DNA of 64,000 nt from Muricea muricata (taxonomy: Eukaryota; Cnidaria; Anthozoa; Malacalcyonacea; Plexauridae), in NCBI GenBank assembly GCA_963855995.1, contig OY979716.1:44242480-44306479 (forward strand), given 5' to 3'. The notes beneath the pieces were generated by a model. That model saw only the letters and a program-made list of their open reading frames with translations. It ran no database searches and had not been told where the DNA came from. Of this stretch, positions 24,501 through 36,900 are shown piece after piece. Each line of letters starts with the position of its first letter. Within the stretch, counting starts at the first letter, position 1. The position numbers and the translations under genes were made by a program.

Positions 24501-27500
24501 CATCATTTTGAAAGATATCACAGTTTGCCTGATGAGTAAATATCTTGTAGACAAGGTGCAAGATTCGTATAAAAACATCACGGGCAGAGTTGAAAAAATG
24601 GGGAAGTGTAAAATAGATGACGTTATCAATCATGCTGGTGAGTTCGACGGCACTATCGCAAAAGATACAACAAGGGATAATTGTGTTTCCCCGCTAAAAA
24701 ATCCTTTCGAAAACCATTTTGAAAATTTACTGAATCCAATTATCGCAGAAGTAGATATCGACAACAAAGGGCGAACTGGTTGTTGTGTGAAAAACAGAAG
24801 CTGGTGTCCCGAATTTTTATCGTTCATACGATCATACATTTGTGAAATGCCATTATGGTCAGGTGTTTTGTTAGGATCACTGGACCGCTACAGCAAAACA
24901 GGATGTTCGACATCACACGAGAAAAAAGACCAGTCTAAGGAAGCATTTCTATCTTATAAATCAGCAAATGCAAAATCAGAGGGATACATTGAAGGTGTAA
25001 TGCGTCAATTAAAGCAGGAAGACTTTCCCGGAAAAAAGCGAATGAGAGCAGATGCGTTTGCATTAGAAAATTATGAGCGCATACGAAGACGACTGACTGA
25101 CTTTGGAGATAGAATCCACACAGCTCTGAATCCAAGGCCAAAACGTCTTTATAGGAAACAAAAACCCATCAAGGAGGATTTAAATTCATCGACTGAAAAG
25201 AAATCGAAAGTAACTGGTTGTGATGATTATAATACAGTCGAGGAAACATGGGGGAAGAGAGATCCATCAACTCCAAAAACCGAGCCTAAACTTGGACAAT
25301 ATCAGCAGTCGCCAAAAGTTCCATTCGGCGATTCGCCAACTATAAAAGTAAAAAAGGAAAACAACAGTTCCAGTAAAACTAAAAGTACTTCCGCATTTTT
25401 GCAATACCTGAAAAAGAAAAGAAAAGGACTGAAACGCAAGTACCGTAATGACCAAAAAGTTGTTAGCGAAGCATCAAAAACGTGGGTAACGATGTCTGCA
25501 GATGAAAAAGAAAAATATCATAGAATGGCAAAGGAGAACGATTTTACAAAAGGTAAACGTAATGAAAACTTAAAAAACGACGAAGCAAGCGACCCAAAGA
25601 AAGACGTAAAAATCACAGCAGAATGGTGCGAATATCTATACAAGGGGCTACTGAACAGGGGTAATGACTGTTGGTTAAATACTTTGCTACAATGCATAAA
25701 TCATCTAACAGTAAGAAACACAATTCTTGCGTGTGCAAACAAAAATATTTCTCCTCTAGTGTCAGCTTTAATCAAAGTAATGAGAAAAATGGAATGGAGT
25801 AAATCGATTCCAATCTACCCAGATGAGTTGCATAGCGTATTTCAACGTCAGTGTCACTATATACCGCATACACAAAATGATATTCACGAAAGTTTCGTTC
25901 ACTTTTTTGCATCTGAAGGACTTTATGACGATATAATGAAAGTTCTCTTTGAACATGAAATTCAATACACTAAGATTTGCCAAAAATGTCAGAAAAGGGA
26001 AAGTATTGCAGCAGAGAAATTGACAACGACATTTATTCCTTTAAACGAGGGCGTAACGGATGTCTCAGATTCTATTTACAAAAGCTATAGTGAAAGCACA
26101 CTCCAATCTCCCTGTGACACTTGTGAAGAACATACAGAGCACACTAGAATCGCTACCTTGTTATCACTGCCAGATGTTCTGCTGGTAATGTTTAAGAGAT
26201 TTGAACACATAGGTACAAGAACTAATAAGTTGCACTCAAAAGTACAATTGCAAAAGAGTATAACTTTAATCACAGACGAACCTTGCAGATATGATCTACG
26301 TGCGTGTGCACTACATCATGGAGAAAACTTGAATGATGGACACTACACTTCTCTGCTATTTCAAGATGACAGCGCTGTAGAGATTGATGACATACGTGTT
26401 AAGTGTGTAACGGAAGAATGGGAAAATCGCGCAAGCTCTACAATTTATCTTGCATTTTATTGCAAAAACCAAATTTGTACATTCGCAACCCAAGATCTAG
26501 CGGCAGAACACATCAAAATTAGTGAAAGCAATACGAATAACGTAAATTCAAGGATCATTAAATGTCATAATCCGAAGTCATTAAATTATATGACTGAAAG
26601 AAATAAGTCTGAAGAAAGCAATGTCTCCTCTGCAAGACAGATTTCAATCATTGATGAAACAAATAAAAAATTGGAGCAAATATGGAGCGTTGCAATGAAA
26701 AATAGCAAGATATGTACTGTAAACGAACAAGGATATGATTTGCGTGGAATAGATTTCAAATCACTACAGATCTCAGCCAAAGGAAACAACAGTTATCAAA
26801 GGGAAAAACCAGGATGGTTAAATGATAATATTATTGATGCTTATACCAAATTACTTACAAAGTCCGCTGCTGAGAAAGGCAAACGAGTCTTTGCATTCTC
26901 TTGCCTGTTCTATTGCTCTTTAAAAGAAGCAGTGGAGTTTCAACAGATGGAAAAACTTTACAGAATTGCTACACAATACTTTAAAAACCATATATTTGAA
27001 TCTTATGATTTCATTGTGTTTCCAGTAAATATTGGTGACATGCACTGGTGTGTTATCGTTGTGGACATGTGGAATCAAAAAATTTTCTATTACGATCCTC
27101 TAAAAACAGGTGCAATTAATGAATCAGCTATCACCAATATTACATTTTTCTTAACAATTTTCTCCACTGCTCGAAACCGCTTGGTGGAATTTGATTCAAA
27201 ACGGTTTGTAACTGATTTTACAATATGTTGGGAAAGCGAGTTTCCGCTACAAACTGACGATACAAGTTGTGGTGTTTTTATTCTGATGTACGTTGGTACA
27301 AAACTCGGTTTGATTGGCATTACACGCACAAGAAGAGATATCGAAAATATAAGAACTGTAATAGCGTACGAGTTGTTGCAAAATTGTATAGTAGGTGATG
27401 AAAGTGAAACAAATGCAAGGCGTTCGTGCAAAGTGATGTCTCTTTTAAGACAAGAAAATGGCAGCAATGCAATTCTTCATTGCATGACTGTTGGTGGATG

Positions 27501-27750
27501 GCCTGAACGATTCGAGTGGCTGAAAAATACCAAAATTGTCTTTACAAATCAAACACCAAAATTCAAAATGACCGAATCAATGATTGGGAAATATATTTGT
27601 AAGCTGTATTACAATGATGGAGACGTAATCCAATCACTATCCTGTAAAGTAGAATGCACGCCTGAACGTGATACAAATTTTAATGTGGACACGGTCAGGA
27701 ATATCTTTGATGAAAGTTTTATAAGACATAAGAAATACGTACGTAAATAA
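18536..27750 (+). CDS. MULE-like transposase fused to PHD, HMG, USP, Ulp1 and Ig-like domains (five exons)
   Basis: Exons: 18536-18538 (ATG then GTAAGT), 18639-18887, 20695-20754, 21531-21584 and 21931-27750. All junctions are phase 0 and give 2,061 residues. A transposase exon joined to ubiquitin/SUMO-type peptidases suggests an enzyme that cuts element ends and also edits modifiers on itself or chromatin. Domains in the 1,923-residue last-exon ORF: basic KRSRRVRRAPKK (66-77); PHD finger C4HC3 (C89, C91, C102, C109, H114, C117, C143, C146); an acidic region with a duplicated block of about 60 residues (about 273-395); DDE core with D668 (AYLDATGTIV), D741 (VTTDYSKAI), a C788/H793 motif (GCSHFMH) and likely E1001 (KSEGYIEG); HMG box (about 1135-1190); USP with C1231 (GNDCWLNTLLQC), H1455 (DGHYTSLL) and D1470/D1471; Ulp1 with H1689, D1706, Q1758 and C1764; Ig-like tail (C1835, W1847, C1874). 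No stop or frameshift occurs. The N-terminal exon (83 residues, Trp-rich) is unrecognised. Confidence 0.88.
18888..20694 (+). other. Intron 2 of the transposase gene, no gene seen
   Basis: The intron is bounded by GAG|GTGCGT and CTATAG|GTTTGC. It is AT-rich and holds no recognisable coding region, RNA gene or repeat beyond simple runs. Small open frames (for example 19349-19570 and 19865-20098, minus) have no domains or splice context. Intron 3 (20755-21530) and intron 4 (21585-21930) are likewise empty. Confidence 0.7.
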
Positions 27751-27754
27751 ACAG

Positions 27755-28219
27755 TGACAAAAAGCTGCGTATGGTAACGTAGCAACACTGCGGAGTGCAG
27801 TGACGTAAAGCTGCGTGTGGTAACGTAGCAACACTGCGGAGTGCAGTGACGTAAAGCTGCGTGTGGTAACGTAGCAACACTGCGGAGTGCAGTGACGTAA
27901 AGCTGCGTGTGGTAACGTAGCAACACTGCGGAGTGCAGTGACGTAAAGCTGCGTGTGGTAACGTAGCAACACTGCGGAGTGCAGTGACGTAAAGCTGCGT
28001 GTGGTAACGTAGCAACACTGCGGAGTGCAGTGACTTAAAGCTGCGTATGGTAACGTAGCAACACTGCGGAGTGCAGTGACGTAAAGCTGCGTGTGGTAAC
28101 GTAGCAACACTGCGGAGTGCAGTGACGTAATGCTGCGTGCGGTAACGTAGCAACACTGCGGAGTGCAGTGACGTAAAGCTGCGTGCGGTAACGTAGCAAC
28201 ATTGCGGAGTGCAGCGACA
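27755..28219. repeat. 46-bp minisatellite, ten copies, just after the transposase stop
   Basis: CGTAGCAACACTGCGGAGTG recurs exactly every 46 bp from 27778 to 28192. Copies differ at one to three bases. Each unit holds TGACGTAA, a CRE-like octamer, and the short inverted pair CACT...AGTG. It begins directly after the TAA at 27748-27750, so it would lie in the 3' UTR. Long minus-strand frames through it are by-products of the repeat. Its role is unknown. Confidence 0.95.
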
Positions 28220-28335
28220 AAAACTTTTGTAGGGTAGTTAACTTCAAAATCCATTAATGCGATCGGTTTCTTATGATCGTATCATATGATATTCTTCTGT
28301 TTCATAATTATGACGTCAAAGATCTATGCGAGTCA

Positions 28336-28678
28336 ACCATAGATATCTCACATACACTAGATAGCGCATTTGTATTTCAAAAAGTGAAGCCAAAAATCTC
28401 AGCGGTATCCCCTCAAAACAATAGGCTGCGGCCATATTGGTCGTTCCCACTCGTCAAAAAAATGCTACAGAAAACACTATACTTTTCTGCATTTGTGTAT
28501 TAAATACTTTTTAACTGCATAAAATCAGACTTATTGTAAACTTCGTCCAATACAAAATACACGAATTATAATGCTCCGTGTCAACTCTGTGGGAACGACC
28601 AGCGCCTGCGATCCGGCTTCAATTTTCGCCTGCCCACAGTGTGGGATGCACCATCTAGTGTATATGAGATATCTATGG
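28336..28678. mobile_element. Candidate MITE of about 343 bp nested in the giant element
   Basis: CCATAGATATCTCACATACAC at 28337 pairs with its near-perfect inverse ending at 28678. A second inner match pairs GGTCGTTCCCAC near 28438 with GTGGGAACGACC near 28589. AGTCA stands at 28331-28335 and 28679-28683, a possible 5-bp target duplication. No coding region is supported; a 76-codon frame at 28273-28503 crosses the border and is not convincing. Confidence 0.6.
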
Positions 28679-28690
28679 AGTCATTTCTGA

Positions 28691-28792
28691 AGCCCGTTTT
28701 TTCACTCTCGTACTTCGCCGCCGCTGGCGAAAAATTTCGCCACCAAAAAATTTAATTAGTCGGCGGCGAAATAATGAAATGAAAAACGGGCT
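28691..28792. repeat. Palindromic hairpin element of about 100 bp
   Basis: AGCCCGTTTTTTCACT at 28691 pairs with the inverted GAAATGAAAAACGGGCT ending at 28792, and TTCGCCGCC with GGCGGCGAA nearer the loop. The DNA could fold into a near-continuous stem. It is probably a small foldback MITE. The following 28800-29820 has no gene; it holds a T9 then G-rich tract at about 29432-29457 that could form a G-quadruplex. Confidence 0.6.
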
Positions 28793-29824
28793 TAAACTTC
28801 ACAACTACGTGCGTGGCGACTTTTCAAGCATTCCGACACGATTGGCGCTTCTGATTATTATTATTTCATATTCTTTGATAACAAAGTCATTGATAACTTT
28901 CCAACTTACGTCACGCGTGTAATTAAATTGCACATATAAGCGATGATATGATTCTTAATTGCATTGAATCTAAAATTTTAATAACAAAGGTAGTAATCTC
29001 AAAAAGCATTGCATTTGTGAGTATATGTTGCTATTGATTATTGACTCATTCAGGTCTCAAGCGTATTAAACATAACTTAACTTTTTTATCGTAGCTAATT
29101 ATGTATTGCAACTTTTGTTTTGTAATTGAGGAAAATTGTTAGAGCCAGTAAAATAATTTAATAGCATAAGGAAATAATTTAAGAAAATAAGATAATAACC
29201 AGTAAAAAACTTTTAAACAACACTTTTTAAGAACATTAAAAGCATAACTTCAACAAGGCCATGATTCAACTGCCATTGTGACATCTTTGCAACGGACGGA
29301 AATCTGTACATGTAAAAGATAAAGCTTTGCCATCAAGATATATTTGGAGGCAAACTGGCTTTCACGCAATGTTACATAGGTGGTAAGTATACTTAGGAAA
29401 CATGTTATCATCTGTTGCATATGCTGATGCTTTTTTTTTGGGGGGGGGAGGGGGGTAGTAAATTTCTTAAAAACTGGAATTTTCCTATATATTTATGTTC
29501 TATGTTTGCTTGCAGGTTACTATAAAGTCTGAGGAGGACTCAATCGAAATGATCGAGCAAAACCAAATAAAAAAAGGATAACGACACTTCATGTCGCGTA
29601 CAATTATCAAAAATATATAATGAAATCCCGTGAATCTCACGTACGTGTTTACGGCATGCTAAACTCTTTGGAACATGCCAAACTCGCACAATATAACCCT
29701 AATATATTTCTTTTCCTTATATTTAGAGGTCGGTAGTATAATCCGCTCCTACTCCGGTTGGAATGTCCAGTTTGAATATGTCATGACAGTTTCCTTATTT
29801 TTTTAAGTCAGCCTCAATTGGTTT

Positions 29825-30235
29825 CTAATTGACGTCCTTCAAAATTCGAGATGAACTAATATCATATGTTCTTGAGGTGATTATACGCGCAGCTCTCCTT
29901 TGAAATTTTGATGGCTTATTGATTATAGTACATGAACTATTGTTCCATATCTTAGAGCAGTAGTTGAAGTGGGACAAAACAAAGACATTAGGGTGTAGCT
30001 CCCTGAAGCTAGGCAAATATTTAAATTATATTGTAATAATTTTTTTGCATTGCACTTCACTGTGTGTGTCCCACTTTAACTGCCCAACAAGAACCATACC
30101 AAGCGACTTTTTATAGTGAACATGTCTTATATGTTTGTGTCCTAGTTTCAAAACAGGGCTTTTATCAACAATGTCAATGAGTACAAATTCATTTTTCTCA
30201 TTTTTTAAAGTAAGCCGTTTCATACTAGAAAGATC
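29825..30235 (-). pseudogene. LINE reverse-transcriptase fragment (CR1/Jockey-like), truncated
   Basis: Two minus-strand frames show the tail of a LINE RT. The first, 30223 to 30026, has KSLGMVLVGQLKWDTH, which matches the usual LG...D..L.W..H stretch. The second, 30016 to 29825, has LSHFNYCSKIWNN and KFQRRAARIITSRTYD, which match the thumb region. The frame breaks between the two, and nothing of the catalytic palm or endonuclease is present. It is a dead fragment that jumped into the giant element or an ancestor of it. It differs in sequence from the LINE at 53.9-56.9 kb. The stretch 30240-30890 is AT-rich with no gene. Confidence 0.7.
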
Positions 30236-30919
30236 GCAATCGAGTAGCTTGTTTTTTTAGCTATAGTCTCTGTCATGAATTATTACAGAGACTATCTAAA
30301 TTATTATGGTCGATTTATGAACTTATTTTTTTCATTTATATAGGTCCTGCCCGCCATCAAAACGACATTGCGATAGTGATTAATTACGTCCTTGCAGAAA
30401 ATCTATTCCAACTTTATCAAAAACATACATCTTAATTGGAACAAGGACATTAATATAAGTAAGATAATATGTAATACAAGTAAGAGTAATATAATAATAT
30501 AACTGAACTTCCTTTCGTCGAGAACGTATTTTTCCATTTACGTAAGATTTAGCTTTTTGCCAAGACGTATATCGGTTATTTTTGTATCATAAATCGTATC
30601 GTAAAGACCGATCGGTATTTTTATATATGTATAAGATTGATATCGGATCCTCTTAAGCGACTTTAAAGCAGCACAGATTTAATACAGGAAGCATTGATAA
30701 ACATTTATTCTTTTATTCAGAAGTGAAAACTTCAACTGCTAAAAGAAAAATCTCACACTATTAGTACTTTCGATGAACGGTAATTGCGCCATAATTTAAA
30801 AACGTGGAAAAATATGATCTTCGATAACATTTTTGCTTAAGGCTTTAATTACATTGGCTAAAAAAGTCATAAAACAAATAATATTAAATTATAAAAATAT
30901 TACAGAATAGTTTGTGTTG

Positions 30920-33900
30920 GGGAAACAAACTACATTTTGTTTATCTTGTGCAAAATGTGCCTAAAATTAGGTCCTTGCGCTTTGTAGATTTTGTCATCAT
31001 ATACCCATTACGTCATGATTAGACTTAACTGCTCAAATCTGTACTTAATGAGCTTGTGCCACCTCGTGGCCTACATCAATAAAAAAACGACAAAAAATAC
31101 TACAGAATAGTATTATCTTGGGAGGCAAATACAGAATAGTGTCATCTTGGGAAGCAAACTAGATTTTGTTCTCGCACAAAATATTCCTAAATAGAGGTCC
31201 TGCGCTTTGTAGACTATGTAATAATATAGCCCTTCCGTCATATTTCGTCTTAATTGCCCATCGAAATCACCACCTAATGAGCTTGTGCCACCTTATGACA
31301 TACATCAGTGAAAAGAGCATAAAAAATACTACAGAACAGTGTTTTGTTGGAAAGCAAACTATATTTTGTTCTTGCGCAAAATGTCCCTAAATTGAGGTCC
31401 TTGCGCTTTGTAGACTATGTAATAATATAGCCCTTCCCTCATGTTTCGTCTTAATTGCCCCTCGAAATCACTACCTAATGAGCTTGTGCCACCTTATGAC
31501 ATACATCAGTGAAAAGAGAATAAAAAGTACTACGGAACAGTGTTCTCTTGGAAAGAAAGCTATATTTTGTTCTCGCGCAAAATGTCCCTAAATTGAGGTC
31601 CTTGCACTTTGTAGACTATGTAATAATATAGCCCTTCCGTCATGTTTCGTCTTAATTGCCCATCGAAATCAGTACCTAATGAGCTTGTGCCACCTTTTGG
31701 TATAACTCAGTGAAAAGAGCATAAAAAATACTACCGAATAGTGTTCTGTTGGAAAGCAAGCTATATTTTGTTCTTGCGCAAAATGTTCCTAAATTGAGGT
31801 TCTTGCGCTTTGTATACCATGTAATAATATAGCCCTTCCGTCATGTTTGGTCTTAATTGTCCATCGAAATCAGAACCTAATGAGCTTGTGCCACCTTATG
31901 ACATACATCAGTGAAAAGACCATAAAAATTACTACGGAACAGTGTTCTCTTGGAAAGCAAGCTGTATTTTGTTCTTGCGCAAAATGTCCCTAAATTGAGG
32001 TTCTTGCGCTTTGTATACCATGTAATAATATAGCCCTTCCGACATGTTTGGTCTTAATTGTCCATCGAAATCAGCACCTAATGAGCTTGTGCCACCTTAT
32101 GACATACATCAGTGAAAAGAGCATAAAAAGTACTACGGAACAGTGTTCTCTTGGAAAGCAAGCTGTATTTTGTTCTTGCGCAAAATGTCTCTAAATTGAG
32201 GTCCTTGCAATTTGTAGACTATGTAATAATATAGCCCTTCCGTCATGTTTCGTCTTAATTGCCTATCGAAATCAGTACCTAATGAGCTTGTGCCACCTAT
32301 TGGTATACATCAGTGAAAAGAGCATAAAAATTACTACGGAACAGTGTTCTCTTGGAAAGCAAGCTATATTTTGTTCTTGCGCAAAATGTCCCTAAATTGA
32401 GGTCCTTGCGCTTGGTAGACTATGTAATAATATAGCCCTTCCCTCATGTTTCGTCTTAATTGCCCATCGAAATAAGTACCTAATGAGCTTGTGCCACCTT
32501 TTGGTATACATCAGTGAAAAGAGCATAAAAATTACTACGGAACAGTGTTCTCTTGGAAAGCAAGCTATATTTTGTTCTTGCGCAAAATGTCCCTAAATTG
32601 AGGTTCTTGCGCTTTGTATACCATGTAATAATATAGCCCTTCCGACATGTTTGGTCTTAATTGTCCATCGAAATCAGTACCTAATGAGCTTGTGCCACCT
32701 TTTGGTATACATCAGTGAAAAGAGCATAAAAAATACTACGGAACAGTGTTCTCTTGGAAAGCAAGCTGTATTTTGTTCTTGCGCAAAATGTCCCTAAACT
32801 GAGGTCCTTGCGCTTTGTAGACTATGTAATAATATAGCCCTTCCGTGTCATGTTTCGTCTTAATTGCCTATCGAAATCAGTACCTAATGAGCTTGTGCCA
32901 CCTTATGACATACATCAGTGAAAAGAGCATAAAAATTACTACGGAACAGTGTTCTCTTGGAAAGCAAGCTGTATTTTGTTCTTGCGCAAAATGTCCCTAA
33001 ATTGAGGTCCTTGCGCTTTGTAGACTATGTAATAATATAGCCCTTCCGTCATGTTTCGTCTTAATTGCCCATCGAAATCAGTACCTAATGAGCTTGTGCC
33101 ACGTTATGACATACATCAGTGAAAAGAGCATAAAAATTACTACGGAACAGTGTTCTCTTGGAAAGCAAGCTGTAATTTGTTCTCGCGCAAAATGTCCCTA
33201 AATTGAGGTCCTTGCGCTTTGTAGACTATGTAATAATATAGCCCTTCCGTCATGTTTCGTCTTAGTTGCCCATCGAAATCAGTACCTAATGAGCTTGTGC
33301 CACGTTATGACATACATCAGTGAAAAGAGCATAAAAATTACTACGGAAAAGTGTTCTCTTAGAAAGCAAGCTGTATTTTGTTCTTGCGCAAAATGTCTCT
33401 AAATTGAGGTCCTTGCAATTTGTAGACTATGTAATAATATAGCCCTTCCGTCATGTTTCGTCTTAATTGCCTATCGAAATCAGTACCTAATGAGCTTGTG
33501 CCACCTATTGGTATACATCAGTGAAAAGAGCATAAAAATTACTACGGAACAGTGTTCTCTTAGAAAACAAGCTGTATTTTGTTCTTGCGCAAAATGTCCC
33601 TAAATTGAGGTCCTTGCGCTTTGTAGACTATGTAATAATATAGCCCTTCCGTCATGTTTCGTCTTAATTGCCCATCGAAATCAGTACCTAATGAGCTTGT
33701 GCCACGTTATGACATACATCAGTGAAAAGAGCATAAAAATTACTACGGAACAGTGTTCTCTTGGAAAGCAAGCTGTAATTTGTTCTCGCGCAAAATGTCC
33801 CTAAATTGAGGTCCTTGCGCTTTGTAGACTATGTAATAATATAGCCCTTCCGTCATGTTTCGTCTTAATTGCCCAGCGAAATCAGTACCTAATGAGCTTG

Positions 33901-36900
33901 TGCCACGTTATGACATACATCAGTGAAAAGAGCATAAAAATTACTACGGAACAGTGTTCTCTTAGAAAGCAAGCTGTATTTTGTTCTTGCGCAAAATGTC
34001 TCTAAATTGAGGTCCTTGCAATTTGTAGACTATGTAATAATATAGCCCTTCCGTCATGTTTCGTCTTAATTGCCTATCGAAATCAGTAGCTAATGAGCTT
34101 GTGCCACCTATTGGTATACATCAGTGAAAAGAGCATAAAAATTACTACGGAACAGTGTTCTCTTGGAAAGCAAGCTATATTTTGTTCTTGCGCAAAATGT
34201 CCCTAAATTGAGGTTCTTGCGCTTTGTATACCATGTAATAATATAGCCCTTCCGACATGTTTGGTCTTAATTGTCCATCGAAATCAGCACCTAATGAGCT
34301 TGTGCCACCTTATGACATACATCAGTGAAAAGAGCATAAAAAGTACTACGGAACAGTGTTCTCTTGGAAAGCAAGCTGTATTTTGTTCTTGCGCAAAATG
34401 TCTCTAAATTGAGGTCCTTGCAATTTGTAGACTATGTAATAATATAGCCCTTCCGTCATGTTTCGTCTTAATTGCCCCTTGAAATCAGTACCTAATGAGC
34501 TTGTGCCACCTTATGACATACATCAGTGAAAAGAGCATAAAAAATACTACGGAACAGTGTTCTCTTGGAAAGCAAGCTGTATTTTGTTCTTGCGCAAAAT
34601 GTCCCTAAATTGAGGTCCTTGCGCTTTGTAGACTATGTAATAATATAGCCCTTCCGTCATGTTTCGTTGATTGCCCATCGAAATCAGTAGCTAATGAGCT
34701 TGTGCCACGTTATGACATACATCAGTGAAAAGAGCATAAAAATTACTACGGAACAGTGTTCTCTTGGAAAGCAAGCTGTATTTTGTTCTTGCGCAAAATG
34801 TCTCTAAATTGAGACCCTTGCAATTTGTAGACTATGTAATAATATAGCCCTTCCGTCATGTTTCGTCTTAATTGCCTATCGAAATCAGTACCTAATGAGC
34901 TTGTGCCACCTATTGGTATACATCAGTGAAAAGAGCATAAAAATTACTACGGAACAGTGTTCTCTTGGAAAGCAAGCTATATTTTGTTCTTGCGCAAAAT
35001 GTCCCTAAATTGAGGTCCTTGCGCTTGGTAGACTGTGTAATAATATAGCCCTTCCCTCATGTTTCGTCTTAATTGCCCATCGAAATCAGTACCTAATGAG
35101 CTTGTGCCACCTTATGACATACATCAGTGAAAAGAGCATAAAAATTACTACGGAAAAGTGTTCTCTTGGAAAGCAAGCTATATTTTGTTCTTGTGCAAAA
35201 TGTCCCTATATCGAGGTCCTTGTGCTTTGTAGACTATGTAATAATATAGCCCTTCCGTCATGTTTCGTCTTAATTGCCCCTTGAAATCAGTACCTAATGA
35301 GCTTGTGCCACCTTATGACATACATCAGTGAAAAGAGCATAAAAAATACTACGGAACAGTGTTCTCTTGGAAAGCAAGCTGTATTTTGTTCTTGCGCAAA
35401 ATGTCCCTAAATTGAGGTCCTTGCGCCTTGTAGACTATGTAATAATATAGCCCTTCCGTCATGTTTCGTCTTAGTTGCCCATCGAAATCAGTACCTAATG
35501 AGCTTGTGCCACGTTATGACATACATCAGTGAAAAGAGCATAAAAATTACTACGGAAAAGTGTTCTCTTAGAAAGCAAGCTGTATTTTGTTCTTGCGCAA
35601 AATGTCTCTAAATTGAGGTCCTTGCAATTTGTAGACTATGTAATAATATAGCCCTTCCGTCATGTTTCGTCTTAATTGCCTATCGAAATCAGTACCTAAT
35701 GAGCTTGTGCCACCTATTGGTATACATCAGTGAAAAGAGCATAAAAATTACTACGGAACAGTGTTCTCTTGGAAAGCAAGCTGTATTTTGTTCTTGCGCA
35801 AAATGTCCCTAAATTGAGGTCCTTGCGCTTTGTAGACTATGTAATAATATAGCCCTTCCGTCATGTTTCGTCTTAATTGCCCATCGAAATCAGTACCTAA
35901 TGAGCTTGTGCCACGTTATGACATACATCAGTGAAAAGAGCATAAAAATTACTACGGAACAGTGTTCTCTTGGAAAGCAAGCTGTAATTTGTTCTCGCGC
36001 AAAATGTCCCTAAATTGAGGTCCTTGCGCTTTATAGACTATGTAATAATATAGCCCTTCCGTCATGTTTCGTCTTAGTTGCCCATCGAAATCAGTACCTA
36101 ATGAGCTTGTGCCACGTTATGACATACATCAGTGAAAAGAGCATAAAAATTACTACGGAAAAGTGTTCTCTTAGAAAGCAAGCTGTATTTTGTTCTTGCG
36201 CAAAATGTCTCTAAATTGAGGTCCTTGCAATTTGTAGACTATGTAATAATATAGCCCTTCCGTCATGTTTCGTCTTAATTGCCTATCGAAATCAGTACCT
36301 AATGAGCTTGTGCCACCTATTGGTATACATCAGTGAAAAGAGCATAAAAATTACTACGGAACAGTGTTCTCTTGGAAAGCAAGCTGTATTTTGTTCTTGC
36401 GCAAAATGTCCCTAAATTGAGGTCCTTGCGCTTTGTAGACTATGTAATAATATAGCCCTTCCGTCATGTTTCGTCTTAATTGCCCATCGAAATCAGTACC
36501 TAATGAGCTTGTGCCACGTTATGACATACATCAGTGAAAAGAGCATAAAAATTACTACGGAACAGTGTTCTCTTGGAAAGCAAGCTGTAATTTGTTCTCG
36601 CGCAAAATGTCCCTAAATTGAGGTCCTTGCGCTTTGTAGACTATGTAATAATATAGCCCTTCCGTCATGTTTCGTCTTAATTGCCCATCGAAATCAGTAC
36701 CTAATGAGCTTGTGCCACGTTATGACATACATCAGTGAAAAGAGCATAAAAATTACTACGGAACAGTGTTCTCTTAGAAAGCAAGCTGTATTTTGTTCTT
36801 GCGCAAAATGTCTCTAAATTGAGGTCCTTGCAATTTGTAGACTATGTAATAATATAGCCCTTCCGTCATGTTTCGTCTTAATTGCCTATCGAAATCAGTA

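Noticed and set aside
23891..27467. Many minus-strand ORFs of 60-125 codons under the transposase
   Set aside because: They are shadows of a 5.8-kb exon with clear domains on the plus strand.
27609..28254. Four long overlapping minus-strand ORFs over the 46-bp repeat
   Set aside because: They are translations of a minisatellite. Frames overlap each other and hold only the repeat peptide.
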